This document shows positions 13,001 through 25,100 of a DNA stretch of 64,000 nt, piece by piece. The first letter of the stretch is position 1. Every line of letters begins with the position of its first letter. The translations under genes were made by a program, and so were the position numbers. The notes beneath the pieces are model-generated. The model ran no database searches and was not told the DNA's origin. It saw nothing but the letters and a program-made list of their open reading frames with translations. Source of the DNA: Zopfochytrium polystomum (Eukaryota; Chytridiomycota; Chytridiomycetes; Chytridiales; Chytridiaceae); the NCBI GenBank assembly GCA_025765615.1, contig JAIVFJ010000054.1:248001-312000 (forward strand). Reading direction: 5' to 3'.

Positions 13001-15021
13001 GACCAAGTCCGTGTTGGGCACCAGCCCGTTACACTTGACACACACAGTTCGGAATCCATCTTTGCCGTCGCATCAGCTGAGAAACTGTGGAGAGCTGAAA
13101 TGCGACGTGGACGGCTCTTCATTGCGCCCATTTTAGTTGCTGGCTCCAGTTTTGTATGTCCATGAACCCGCAATCTGCTCGCTAACAATGAAGGTTCAGA
13201 AAGCGTCGAAAATTGCCAGTTTTCCCTCGTACTTAACGCGTTCTGGCTTCGGATACGCCGTGATCGCAGACGATCATCTGCGGTTGATTTCTGTTTCATC
13301 CAAAATTGAACCTATATTGTCGGGATTCCCTCTATTAGCTGCAAAGGTTTGCTTCCTTCCACGCCGCTTCTCCAGGACCAAAATCGCTTTGACAGACTCC
13401 AAAGAGGATCATATACGACGCCGTTACGAAAAACCTGATTGTGGCGTGCAGCGGGATAGGGGCCACATCGGGGCAGTTGAAGCTCATCAATGCCAGAAGG
13501 TTGGGTCGTTCCGTTTTTCGCAGCGAGCTTATCCTTCGTTTGGTTCTTTTCTACCTCAAAGCGGGGCGCAAATCCTCAAAGAAATGCTTCAAGAGGGTGA
13601 ATCATGCCTCTGTCTTTCTTGTAAGTTTAATGAATCAAAGGAGAAAGCAACTGAAGACTCGATATTGCTGCAGCATGGCAAGTGAAAGAAGGAAAGCGCT
13701 ATATATGCGCTGGCACGTGGGGCTACAAAGACCCAACGGACCAGACGGCAGCGGAGGAGGGACGGGTTCTTGTGTTCAGCTTGAAACCGGAGCCACGTGC
13801 ACGGGTTAGATGTTAAACCTGTCGCTGTCCCTTTAACCCCGTTACTACAGGTTGGCTACAGAATGAGGAAACTTGGAGAGTACAAGTTTCCAAGCCGAGT
13901 GGTCGCAGTGCGCTCGTTCCTGAACAGGTAGGCTCTTTTGCGAGTTGCACCAATAGCTCACACAACGCGGGGAAGCTACCTGGTCGCAGCCGCTGGGAAC
14001 GTCCTTGTGCAATTGAAAATTGATGCAAATAGTAGAACGTGAGTTGTATGATTCGAAATACCAAGTGCTTATTGTGTTGCTGGCGCAGTCTGGTTGCTGG
14101 GGCACGAGTCGAGCTTCGCTGGCCTATTCTAAGCTTGAGCGCCTCTGGCCAGAATGTTTTTATTGGAGGGAAGCGCGATTCAATTTCTTTGTATGTGTAC
14201 GATACCCAGTCGAAGGAGTTTGTTTTCCAGATGAGGCAAGTATTGCGAACTTGGACTAGGTGAATGCTAACCCGTCAAGTCCAGCGACAGCGTTCAGAGA
14301 GTGACTGGTGACTGCCTTGCCATCAACGATTCTTTGACGCTCGCGAGCGATCGCTCAGGCAATGTGTTTGGTCTTCGAAACCTTCTCTACCCGGCCCCGC
14401 TGCGGCGGGCGGATCCGTTGGAGCACCAATTCGGGACCCAGTTTTGCGTCAATCTGGGCGAAAACATTCTGCGGCTGAAAAGCGGCTGCGTTGAGCACCA
14501 GAGAAGCGTGGAGCCGCTGTTTGCGACGTGGGAAGCAGACGCCTCTACGGAATCGAGAGAAATCTTGGATGCGGGTTGGGGCACGCTTCCCGCAGAAAGC
14601 AGCAAGCAGGCCGACGGGGCCAAATCGACCGAGGATGGGCCGCGTCGGCACGTGGTCGTGTATGGCTGCGGAGTGTCCGGCAGCATCTTTGCTTTCCATC
14701 GCATCACAAAGGCGTCTTTTGCGCGTCTACGATTGGTGCAGGACTTTCTGGCGTCCCATCCAAGCACGAGGCCGCTTCTGGGTAGCAACCCTTTCCCCCT
14801 TTTTTTGTCTCTCCCCTTTGGTAAAGCCGTTCTTGACCTTCTGGCTGCGGTCTACTTTATTCTTTTTTTTATCAGGGAATGATTTCTTCGCGTTTCGGTC
14901 ATGGTCGCCGTCGACACCCATGCGGAATGTTATTGACGGGGAACTGTTGCTCGCGTTTCGCCGACTGGCCCCGGAGGAACAGTTGCGGTGTATGGACGAA
15001 TTTCGACGACTGTCGAAGTAA
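10095..15021 (+). CDS. DDB1 / CPSF-A / MMS1-family beta-propeller protein
   Basis: This is a large, many-intron gene whose product resembles the three-beta-propeller family that includes DDB1, CPSF160, SF3B3/Rse1 and Mms1, scaffolds in ubiquitin ligases or RNA processing. The N-terminal propeller has YSVAPFVDSKDLDLELVS-type text and GDLLIVISDSGCVTVLTL, matching the family blade SDSG signature. The C-terminal CPSF-A region shows YLVAAAGNVLVQLKI, WPILSLSASGQNVFIGGKRDSI, SDRSGNVFGL, VVVYGCGVSGSIFAF and the closing RNVIDGELLLAFRRL, equivalent to the FIDGDLIE helix of DDB1. The start is the ATG at 10095 (MLFLVHPQLKY); an upstream exon is possible. One intron fits at about 10311-10359. The stop is TAA 15019-15021. 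I cannot tell which paralogue this is; the divergent sequence argues against SF3B3 and canonical DDB1, and favours an MMS1-like or orphan CPSF-A protein. Confidence 0.75.
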
Positions 15022-15292
15022 ATAGGCGGGGGTGGGAGGGGAAGCGAGCCAAAAGGCCCTTCCGGCTCGGAGACGGACTGGAGGGCCTCCCACGTGACGC
15101 ATGATGGTGTCACACTCGCTGGTCGAAGTCATTGTCTCACTCAAGTGAAAGTCACACTGATATGGGACGACGCACACCTTGATTATATAAAACAAATAAA
15201 CAAACAGTGCAAAAAGAAGAGGAAAAAAAAAAAAAAAAAAAAGAAAAAGGAAAGACCCCAAATCCACACACACAGTCCAAAACCAACGAGCC
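15022..15292 (+). promoter_or_regulatory. Upstream region of the epimerase gene with TATA-like box
   Basis: This is a 271-bp tandem intergenic space. TATATAA lies at 15184-15190, about 105 bp before the start codon, followed by a purine-rich A/G tract (about 15210-15255) likely in the 5' UTR. Confidence 0.45.
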
Positions 15293-16314
15293 ATGATGCT
15301 GCACCGGATTGCCGCGGCCGCCACGGCCACCGCCATCACCACCACCACCACCACCGCGACAGCCTCTCGTTCCCTCCCGCGCCTCATGCTTCCAGCCGCA
15401 CACGCGTCTACCCAGCACCACCAGCACCACCAACACCATCACTACCCGCAACGCTCGCTCTCCTCATCAGCATCGTCGGCCGCCGATGGCCTCGGCGTCA
15501 AAAACTCTGTATGTCGCGTCCTCTAGACTGACAACAACCGCCCGCACCTCAACAACCGCCAAATCCCATCGCTCGTGTAAAAAAACGGGGGGAAAAAACG
15601 TGATCGAAAGCAGGTTTGGGAGCTCGGCATTCTGAATCACGTTGCAATCGCCGTCCACGACCTCGAAAAGTCCTCGAATTTCTACCGGGACGTCCTCAAA
15701 GCGCAGGTCAGCGAAAAGCAGGTAGGTTTCCCCCCCCCCCCTCTCCCACCAAAAGAGATGTGACTAACGGCGCAGTCAAAAAGGCGTTACCTGATCACGG
15801 CGTGTGGACCGTTTTCGTCAACCTCGGAAACACAAAGATTGAACTCCGTAAGTTCTGGGGTTGCTTCGCCACGCGCCAAACAATAGTTTAACCAACGACA
15901 ACCGACCGCGTTTTACACGGTACTAGTCCACCCGTACGGTGACAAGAGCCCCATAGCTGGATTTTTGGCGAAGAACAAGGACGGAGGAATGCACCACGTT
16001 TGCCTCGAGGTATATATATAAAAAAAACAAAAAAAAAAAAAAACCAACGCGGTTGGAGAAGGACGAACTGATTTGGCTCCATGTGCCCACTTTGTTTGCA
16101 GGTGGACGACGTGTGGAAGGCCATGGCCTCTGTGAAGGAGAAGGGCATCCGCGTCCTCGACAAGGAGCCCAAGATTGGCGCTCACGGGAAACCCGTCGTG
16201 TTTCTGCATCCGAAGGATTGCGGCGGCGTCCTTGTGAGTGTGAAGCTGTCTGACCTTGTGCGAATCGCCCAGCGCCTAATTTGCTCCCTGCAGGTCGAAC
16301 TGGAGCAGCGATGA
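15293..16314 (+). CDS. MCEE: Methylmalonyl-CoA epimerase, mitochondrial
   Basis: The enzyme interconverts (2S)- and (2R)-methylmalonyl-CoA in the propionyl-CoA to succinyl-CoA route. The N-terminal 60-odd residues are Ala/Thr/Ser/His/Arg-rich without acidic residues, as in a mitochondrial presequence. The mature part is a vicinal-oxygen-chelate (glyoxalase-fold) domain: LNHVAIAVHDLEKSSNFYRDV (first metal His), VFVNLGNTKIELLHPYG, KNKDGGMHHVCLEVDD (second His) and GVLVELEQ (Glu ligand). Introns: GTATGT...GAAAGCAG after KNS; GTAGGT...AAAAAG after SEKQ; GTAAGT...TACTAG; GTATAT...TTGCAG; GTGAGT...CTGCAG. All join in frame. The start is ATG ATG at 15293 and the stop is 16312-16314. This gene is missing from most Dikarya, so its presence supports an early-diverging fungus; a B12-dependent mutase elsewhere in the genome would be expected. 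Confidence 0.93.
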
Positions 16315-17925
16315 GCGGAGGACACCACCAAAGTACACTATCCTGCGAGAGAAAAAAAAAAAAAACAACAAAAAAAAACGACAAGTGAAAAAACGAACTC
16401 TTTTTTTGTTTCAGTTTTCGATTGTGTGCGGTTGTTGCGGGCCGTGAGCTCTCACGCGCAAATAGAGTTAGTTAAAACTGCGGACGGGGAAATACGAAGC
16501 AGCTTTCGCGGGATGTGATCGGTTTCCAATAAATGTGCCCTCTTTCGTTCTCAAGGTGTCTCCCTCCCGCATTAAGAAGTCTCCCATATGGAATCTTTTA
16601 GCGAAGAGGTTGGCGCGGTGGCGGCGGCTGTACCGCCTGCCCCCCCTTAGAGCGCTCGTCGCGCGCGAGCACAAGCAACAAAACCCACTAACCCAACCCA
16701 CATCCCGTTTCTCTCCCTGGGTGGGAAGCCAATGGGTATGCATGTGTGCCAAAAACCAGCCGCTGCCTTCTCCTTCTTATTCTTCTTCATCTTCTTCTTC
16801 TTCCTTTCTTTCTTTCCTCCTACTACTTCTGCTGCTGTCTTCTTCTTCTACTTCTTCTTCGCACTCTATGACTCTGGTCCTCTAGGTGGGATGGGGGGGC
16901 CCAGTAAATGAAATTGATGACGAGCGTTGGGGAAAAAATGGGTTTCTTCACTTTCTTTTTTTTTTTTTTCTTTTTTTTTTTTTCCTTGTAATTTGGCTGG
17001 TGTTGTTGCTGATTGCAGCTATTGGACGCACCAACCAAGGACAGCAAACGAAATGGTCAGCCTTCTAGAGCCTCTCGAAGACGCTGAACCCGCCCGCAGC
17101 GATGCGCGATCGTTGATCGCTTTCTTTTCTTTTCTTTTCTTTTCTTTTCTTTCCTTTTTTTTTTTTTTTTTTTTTTTTTTCAGCTCGCGTTTCTGCTTCA
17201 TCTTTTGTTCTTTGGTTCTCTTCAAATATTAAAAAAAAAAAAAGGAACAGCATTTGGGTGAGAAGAGTGTTTGTTTGTTTGTGTAGGGAGGGAAAAGAGG
17301 CCTCTCGAGGAGCACGTCGCGGCACCCGAGGGTTGGGGCAAGAGGGGGCAAGAGGGGGCAAGAGGGCGAACAATACTGGTGGGACAGTAAATAAAAACAC
17401 ATTAAAGGGTGGGGTGTCGAGGAGGCAGCTGAAACAAAGAGGAACGAAGCCACAAGATTCCTACAAAACCAAATTCAGAACGTACATAAATATAAAAGAA
17501 ACCTTCATGAACCAAAAAATCTTTTTCTTTTTTTTTTTTTTTTTTTTCGATTCGGGAGGAGGAACTAGGGTGGGATTGAAGGCACATTAGCTGGAAAGGG
17601 CGAGAGGTGGAAAAGCGGGTTGGTTCTCGCTCAGAATATAAGCAGAAATAAGCATGCGACAGTGTTTTTGCGACATATTAAAAAAAATAAAAAAAAAATT
17701 GGGGAGGGCAAGGCTGCAGAAAAATGCTTGAAGGGAGGGGAAAAGAAGGAGAAGGCTTGCAAAAAAGTTGCGTGTCAAGAAAAAATATTCGGGCAATCAC
17801 TGCAAAAACACTGCAGCGCATTATGATTAAACGAAATCACGAACAACAACGGTTACCAAATAAAAAAGGCGGGGAGAAGGGGGCGGCGGCGCAATTGTTG
17901 GGGGGCCGGCGGCCAGGGCAACGGC
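16315..17925. other. Convergent intergenic region rich in homopolymers
   Basis: The region lies between two convergent genes. It holds long T and A runs (for example around 16960-16985, 17158-17180, 17528-17546), TTC and TTTTC microsatellites (16780-16870, 17125-17155) and a short GGGGGCAAGA tandem array. I see no convincing gene; the long open frames here are products of the repeats. Confidence 0.6.
17335..17366. repeat. Three tandem copies of GGGGGCAAGA
   Basis: Three perfect or near-perfect 11-bp units (gggggcaagag) sit head to tail in the intergenic region. This is a minisatellite seed with no apparent coding role. Confidence 0.7.
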
Positions 17926-20828
17926 TCAAAGCGGCCCAACTCCGTCCAGCACGCTCTCGACCGCGCCAAACAAGAGCTGGTCCGCCTCCAGCAGGCTCAA
18001 AAAGTCGTCCGTCTCGGTCGTCGAGGGCGTGCCAATGTCCCAGTCGGTCTTGCCGCCGCCGCCGCCGCCTCCGCCAACGCCGCCGCCGGCCGCTGCGGCA
18101 GCAAACAGCAGCGACACCTCCGAGTCGTCCAGGGTCGCCGCGTCAAAGGACCCGGCCGTGGTCGCGGTCGCGGTCGTCGTCGCGTGGCTTTCGCTCTCCT
18201 CGCCGTCGCCGTCGCCGTCCGCGTCAAAGTACCCGTCCCCGTCCAGACACGTGGCGGTTTGGCCACGGACAAAGTCGTAATCGTCGTCGTCGTCGCCGTC
18301 GTCGCCAAAGAGCAGGTCTTTGAGATCAATGTCGAGGAGTTCGCCGCCGCCGCCGCCGCCGGCCGCCCCGGCGGTTGGCATGGCGATGTCAGGAACGTCG
18401 GCGAGGACCGAAGAAGGCTGCAGCAGCGCGGGGAACAGCGGAGGCGGCGGTGGCGGCGGCGGTGAGGCGTCGCATCCGCTGCCGCCGGTGCCGGGCTCTC
18501 GACGGTCGAGCGCGGTCTGGGAGCCACCGCCACGGCGGCCGTCACAGTCCGACGACGGCATCTCGGCGGCGGCGGCCAGTGACGAAGCCCATGGGGCGTC
18601 TGCGAGCCCGGGCCACTCGAACGCGTCCAACCCCGTGTGGTGGTGCGGCGCCGAGGCGGGCTCTGCGGCGGTATCAGCCTCGGCCGCCTGTTGCTGCTGC
18701 TCTCCAGTCTCCATTGGCGTCGCCACGGCGGCCGCCCCGACTCCCACCGCAACTGCCGCCGCATGAGCAGGCGGCGATGCCGCACCGTCGCATACCGCCG
18801 AGGGCAAGCGTACCCCGCCAAAGAACGACCCGGACGGCCCGAGCGCCCGCCGCGCCGCCTCGATCGTCGCCGACAGCGCCTCCGCCGATATCGGCGCCGC
18901 GCCGCCGTCGTCGTCCGCATCGTTGTCACCGCCGTCGTCTCCGTCGCCTCTGCCGCCAGCGTAGTCGTCCTCGTCGGTTCCGCCGTCGCCGCCGCCGTCG
19001 TCCACGCGCATTGGCTCTGTCGCCGCCGCTGCTGCGGCTGCGGCTGCGCCGGCCGCTGCCGCGAGCGCGTCGTCGGCCCACACGCCCGCGCCGGCGACGG
19101 GCGTCGTCGGGCTCGCGACGTCATCGGGCCCCCACGCGACGCTGCGTCGGCGCCGCTGCGCGCCGCCGACGAGGACGGTGTTGAGAGCGGCCGCGAATCG
19201 CGCGAGCGACGCGTCGGACGGGGTCTTGTCGGAGGCCGAGGTGCGGGCGACGACGGCGTCGGCGGGCAGCGGGCGCGGGGCGGCGGCGCCGGGGACGATT
19301 GTCAGGCGCGGCGGCGGCGGGCGCGGGTGCGGGCGCGGTGGGCGGGCCGCCGCTGGTTTGGGCTCGTGCGGCGCTGGGAGAGGGAGCGTCGGCGGCAGGC
19401 GCACCGAGGCGGAGAGCGGCCCGGCGGGCAGCGTTGAGGCGTCGAGGTGCGGCTTGGGGATGTACAGCTGCGGGAGAGATGCGCGGCGCTTGGGCGCTCG
19501 TGGGTTGGGTGTGGTCGGCGCGGCGTGGTTGCACGGGGATGCGCTCGAGTTGTGCTTGTTGGAGAAAGGGGGGAGGAAAAGGCGAAAGGGCAAAAAAAAG
19601 GAAGTTGAGTCGGGGTTTCAAAAAAAAAAGAATGAAAAAAAGGGCTGTCACGTGGTCTGGGACCCTTGTCTTCGTGGGGTGAAAAGACCGGGAAACGGTG
19701 AGGGGGGCTCTTTACCATCGAACACCGACGCCCGTTCGGCGCACAACCGGAAGCGACAGCCGCAATCGAGTACGGCTGCACACGAGCGGTCCCACGCGAA
19801 AGCACAGCTCCACCCGACCCAAGAGGGGGTAACCCGACGTCCGAGCTCGCATCGACGACGGCGGCGGCAGCGGCTGTGCCGGCCTCCCACCACCCGCCGC
19901 CGCCACCGACCGGCGCGCTGGCGTATGAGTGGGTGACGGGAGACGCCAACTGGAACGGGCAACCCCCGGGTGACGCTATCTGGGGTGACGGGAGTCGCGG
20001 GGCCTGACCGACGGTCGGCGACGGCGTTGTAGTGCGGATGTGCAGCGGGCCGTGCGGATGCTGGCGGCGGCGATGGAGGGCATGCATTTGCTGCTGCTGC
20101 TGCTGCTGCAAGTGCGGGTGGTGCTGCATCTGCGGGTGCTGGTGCTGGTGCTGTGGGTGGTGGGGGTGGTGGTGGGTGAGGAGGCTTTGCTGCTGCAGTT
20201 GGTTATGGTGGCGGTGGTGCTGGAACGGATGGTGGTGCGGGTGGTGCTGTTGCTGGAGGATGCCGTGGTGCTGGACGGGGCTGTGGTGCGAGGTGCAGGT
20301 CTGCGGCGGCGCCGAGGTGAAATAGCCATCGGGAGCAGCGGGATGCGAGCCAAAATGGCTCATTGCGTTTTGCGTAGAGGCCATCACACGATGTTCTGGC
20401 GAAGGACCCCCGGCTTGCTGCGCTTGGAACAGCGCAGTGAACGGTTCGGGTTGTTGTTGTACCGGCAGGAAGAAGTGGCTTTGCGGGGCCGCTGAACAGA
20501 GACTGGAGTGCAGCTGTGAAAAGTACTGTGCTTGCGGTGCAGCGAAAAAGTACTGCAGCGGCGGCGAGGCTGCGTGGTTTGCGACGGACGAAGCGGGTAC
20601 GGCAGACGGAGCGTCGGTGGAAATTACTGTGCCGCGCGAAGAGGGCGTTGACGAGGGCGACGTCAGGGGCGGCGTCACAGCGAGGTGGGCTTGCGAGTGC
20701 GGGTGCAAGTGGGGAGAGCTCGAACTGCGGGCAATGTTGGTGGTGGACGCGGGGGCGTTGGCTGTGGAGAAAGAGGAGCTGCTGCTGCTGGTGCTGCTGC
20801 TGGCGCCAAAGGAGTGCAGGGACACCAT
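17926..20828 (-). CDS. Low-complexity Gln/His-rich and acidic protein, putative transcription regulator
   Basis: I recognise no folded domain. The N-terminal exon begins at ATG 20828 (MVSLHSFGAS), is Ser-rich, then has a His/Gln tract (many QHH, HHP and Q runs, about 20050-20300). An intron with donor GTAAAG and acceptor CAACAAG (about 19700 down to 19555) joins it to a second exon encoding a basic patch (PKRRASLPQLYIPKP) and then Ala-, Gly- and Asp-rich stretches. Hydrophobic-acidic motifs follow near the end (ELLDIDLKDLLFGDD, DDFLSLLEADQLLFG), which look like transactivation segments. The codon usage is very GC-rich and repetitive, so every frame is open; this frame is preferred for its acidic/hydrophobic motifs and splice join. 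Nuclear regulator is inference only. The stop lies at 17926-17928. Confidence 0.6.
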
Positions 20829-22122
20829 GAACCGGGCGTGAGGGCCACTCGACCCGCGTCGCACTTTGAAAGTGAAAGAAGGCCGCCACCGACAGAGAGG
20901 GTGATTTTAAGGAAGAGCGCGCGGATGGAGGGAGAGGGACAGAGAGCAAGCAATGTGGAGAGAGAGGGTGAGTGTGTCTGAGAGTGTGTGGGTGTGTGTG
21001 TGAAAACAAGAAACAAAGAGAGATTGAGAGCGAGGGACGGAAAGTTCTCCCTTTTTGTTTCGCGTTTCTGTTCAACCTTCTCTCTGCCTGTCTCGCTCGG
21101 TCTGTTTCGTATCGATGACTACCTCTGGACCTCCAGCAAGAAAATTTTTTTTTGCACCGAACGCGAAAACCGAAAGACCAGGGGGAGTGTGCGCTCTGCT
21201 TGACCTCTTCCCCCACACCGAGGCTACAGTTCTTTATCGATAAGGGCAGGGGCTGAGCCAATTAATAAGCGCGGGAGGTTGAAGTTAGTTGAGTCGGATG
21301 CGGCCGGGCGTTCGCCGCTATCCCTCATCTAGGGCCGCCGCACACGCGACACCTGGTCGCAGTGAATCCAGCCGAGACCCCCTTCCGAACAAATATTGTG
21401 CGAGGAGTGTCGCCTTTCCGTAGGGGAGGTTTCAGGAGAGAGAGAAGTTCGAATGTTTGGAAAATTGCAGAGGATAGAGAATACTTTTTTAGTAAGGCAA
21501 GCCCTCCTTGAGCGACCTCTATCAAGCAACGCGACCTGTTTTGTCGGCACAGACCTCGCGCACGAACAAGTGTTATCTTTCACACTCAAATTCTGAGCGT
21601 TTGTCCTTGACTCTCGACGGACTATAGCAAACAAAAAAAAACAATTCCACGGTAAATGCGTCACAAACTTGGCTGCATATGTTTTCGCTGGAGCACCCAG
21701 ACACCGACAAAAGAGCAGAGAGAAGCAAAAGGTCAAAAATGAGAAAGAGAAATTGAGAAAGAGGAGAGAGAGAAGCACACGTGGACTTTCTTAAGAGGGG
21801 GCGACCGACGGATCTAGAAAGTGAACATGGGAAAAGTACAACCCGGACGAGGGGTACACGCTAAACCGATAACACCGGCAAAACGGAAGAGAGAGGGAGA
21901 AGGAGAGAGAGGCATGAACGGAACACCAGAGTCTCTAACGAAGTCAAAACAAAGCGCCAGCAAGGCGTTCCGGCATTTTTTTACGAACTCGAAAAAGGAC
22001 AAACGAAAACAGCAGAAAGTGCAAAACTCTACAGCAGCCGAACGAATGTGTTTCGGACCAAAAGAGTGCAAAAAGTATAGAAGGCCTGGAGAGCAAGACA
22101 GACGAAGCATCCGAACCGCTCC
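20829..22122. promoter_or_regulatory. Upstream region of the low-complexity gene and 3' region of the RhoGAP gene
   Basis: Both flanking genes are on the minus strand. The part next to 20829 contains GA/GT-rich tracts (20890-21030), a plus-strand CCAAT at about 21258 and a TATCGATA palindrome around 21235-21243. The rest (21300-22100) is purine-rich on the plus strand with no credible coding sequence. Confidence 0.4.
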
Positions 22123-25100
22123 TCACAGCGAGGACGGTCCTTCGCCATTGCTGATACTGGCACCACTGTGAGGCGTTGCGAAAACAACGTCGAATTCGCC
22201 CAACATGAGTCCAAACAGAGGTGCTGGAATTCCTAGCGTCGGCGAAAAAACGATGCCGACGTTTCGGACTGTCATCTTGTTCACTTCTGACCGTTGCACG
22301 ACTTCCACCAGGTGCGAGCAAAGAACTCGCAGTAAAGTGTAGTTCGGCGACGGCAGCTTGCCCATCAAGGTTGCAAGCTCTCTGATGCGGTCGTTACGGT
22401 CCTCGAGGTCTGTGAAATTGACAAAGCAGAAATGATCTCGTTAATCTTCAAGAAAAAAAAGAAATGCGCCATAAACTGTCGGAACGCACCAATGATTGCG
22501 TTAAAGTCCCTCAACAAGTGCTGAGTCAAGATAGGCACGGGTATCTCTCGCAAGTATAACTTCAACACTCCCGCGACAGCGTGCACGTCATAGGGTTCGC
22601 CGGCAACCAAGTCAACGTCGCCTTCGGTGTTGAATTTCTCGCGAAGCATCTGAATTGTGTTGGACGACCCAGACAGTCTGTAGATTCCCTCTTCCTCCAC
22701 GCCCTTCATCACGAGCAAGTAGTCGATGCATCGATACACGATTGCCGGTAGTTCAAGGGTTTCGCTTATTCGGGTGAGAGCGACGGCTTGGTCGAGCGGT
22801 AGACCGAACGCCGCGCGGGACTGGGTTATCGCGGTTGGTCGAACGGGGTCGTTCCGCTTGCGGCCCCAGTTGAGTGCGTTACTCACCATCTTGTTCACAC
22901 CAGACTGAGCGCCGCGCAACCCACCGACCGACAGATTTCGACCCATTCCAGGCGCTTGGCCGTCTTCGCTCAGGCTTCCGCCGGCGCCCGGCCCTCCGTG
23001 GCCGCCTTGCCCAGCTTGTCCCGGCTGTCCTCCGTGGGGGCCGCCAGCACCGCCTGCGAGCATTTGCTGCGCCACTAACGCTGCCTGCTGAGCTTGCTGC
23101 ATGTGCACCCAAGAAAGGTCAACAAGCGGCAGAGGCACAGGATGCTGAAGCAATGCACGCTCATGATCATCAGCATTGTTTCGAGTCGGTTGCCGCGCCC
23201 CAGCGGAGGAGGATGCGGCGGCCACCAGCGCAGCCAGGGGATCCCCGCTGTTTCCACCGACTCCAGAGCCTGCCATAGCAGGGGGTTGTGGCGCGGACAT
23301 TGAGCTGTACGACGATGAGAAGCTGTTGGCACTCATAAGTGGTGAGGCGCCTATGTAGCCCTGATTGAACGGGGATGGAGATGTGGATAGGGAGGCGATG
23401 CTGGAATACGCGCCTGGCGGTGAGTTATGCGGCGTCAACTGTGGCTGATGCGGAGGGTTCCAAGTCGTGCCAAACGACTGACGCGGCTGAAGACTGTTCG
23501 GACGTTGGTATGCAACAGATTCGTGCGGAGATCCAACAAGGGGGCTGGTGGCATCGCTTAGCATGCTCGGTGTTCTGGAGTTCGGCGCGGAGCTTTGCAG
23601 AGGTCGAGATTCAAATATTTGCTGGGACAAAATCCTGCACCAGTCCTCCCTCTCCACATCCGACGCAGGAGCCAATATGTGTCGCGCGAAGACCTTGGAC
23701 TCGGGCGGGACAGAGTCTGCTTCGGTGAAACTTCCAGATTTGTACTCAACGAGTGCGAAAGCGTTTGGATAGTTTGGGTCAGCTCCAGGTGGAATTCGGG
23801 TCAAGATGCAATGACGGAGCTTGATTGATGCGACCAAGTCCTTGCCGGTTTGCTACACTCCAAGATTAGCGAAACGAACTTCTACTTGGCAAACAACACG
23901 CTTACATCGTCGTACAGTTCAAGCACTCCAACGCGACACTTAAAGTAGCGGGATTTCCAGGAATTCAGTCCCTTGTTTTTCTTGTGCAGGTAGCCCTCCT
24001 TCAACACTTGAGACTCCCCAACCTGAGAATGCCTTGTCCGACTTTCCCGCCTTGCCGGCGAAGGTGACAAGCCATTTGTAAAGAACTCGACGAGATCTTT
24101 GGCGTCTTTCTCGTAATCGTGCAGGCGCCGCAGGTACTGCTCAATGAGGTTTTTGCGCTGGTCAAATTTGAAAGTGCTGTAGGCTGTAAAAATAGATCTA
24201 TCCAATGCGGGCATATTCTTTGTGTGAGGGTTGCGTGAAACCGATCGGATCTGAAAGAAGGGTTTGTCTTGCATAAGCAATTCCCGCACAGCGTGGATGT
24301 ATCCAAACCTTCATGTCGAGAGAAGCAAAGTCGGAAGAGCCTCGTTCAATAGTCCAAGATTCATGGCCTTGCACATGAATAACGAACGCCAACGTACGAT
24401 CACCAAGTGGCCTTGACGATACAACCGTGAAGGTGCATCCTTCCAATGATGGCAATTCTCTTGGTGGAAGAGGTGGAGCCAAATGACCCGTTCCGCCAGG
24501 GTAACTTCCGGGAGATCCGTTGGAGGTGCTGATAACCAGGGACGGTTCTGAGGTTGACCGTGTGGAGATGAACGGCAAACCGTTTGCTCTCTGCGACGCC
24601 CCGCTGTCGTATTCTGACCGAACAGATCCGTAAGGGGCACCGATGCTGACAGAAGACTGGCGTTCGGCGGAGCGCACACTCGGTTGGGCAAACGACTCCG
24701 AATTGGAGCGCGACTCCATACGCTGCGGTGGTTGTGGGGCCGTCCTTGGCGAATCAGGAACTGGACGACCTGAGGAGACGCTGGTTGACACTTGAACAGG
24801 AGCAAGGAATTTGAACGAATTTTGGGGTTCTGCGGAGGTTAAAGTGTCCGCGTCCTCCACTTCTTCCTCGCTCTCGTCTTCAGATGGCTCTTCATCAGCA
24901 GGGTCTGCTGGTTCGTCCGAGTCCGCTGGCTTCGCCGGCGGAGGGGTGAAAAGCGATGATGCGAGATCCAGCGTGGACGAGTCTGAGTCGAGAATAGCGC
25001 TGAAGTACATATTATAGAGTTTAGCATCTTCTTCAGATATGCGCATCGACAGCCGGGCTTTTGAGAGGCGGTTAACGTTCACTTTCTTCGACGTTGAAGC

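Noticed and set aside
17997..19124. Long Arg-rich open frames on both strands over the low-complexity gene
   Set aside because: GC-rich triplet repeats leave all frames open. Arg/Pro/Ala composition without motifs marks them as shadows.
20032..20495. Plus-strand frames rich in Cys, Trp and Leu
   Set aside because: They are antisense readings of CAG/CAC (Gln/His) repeats in the minus-strand gene.
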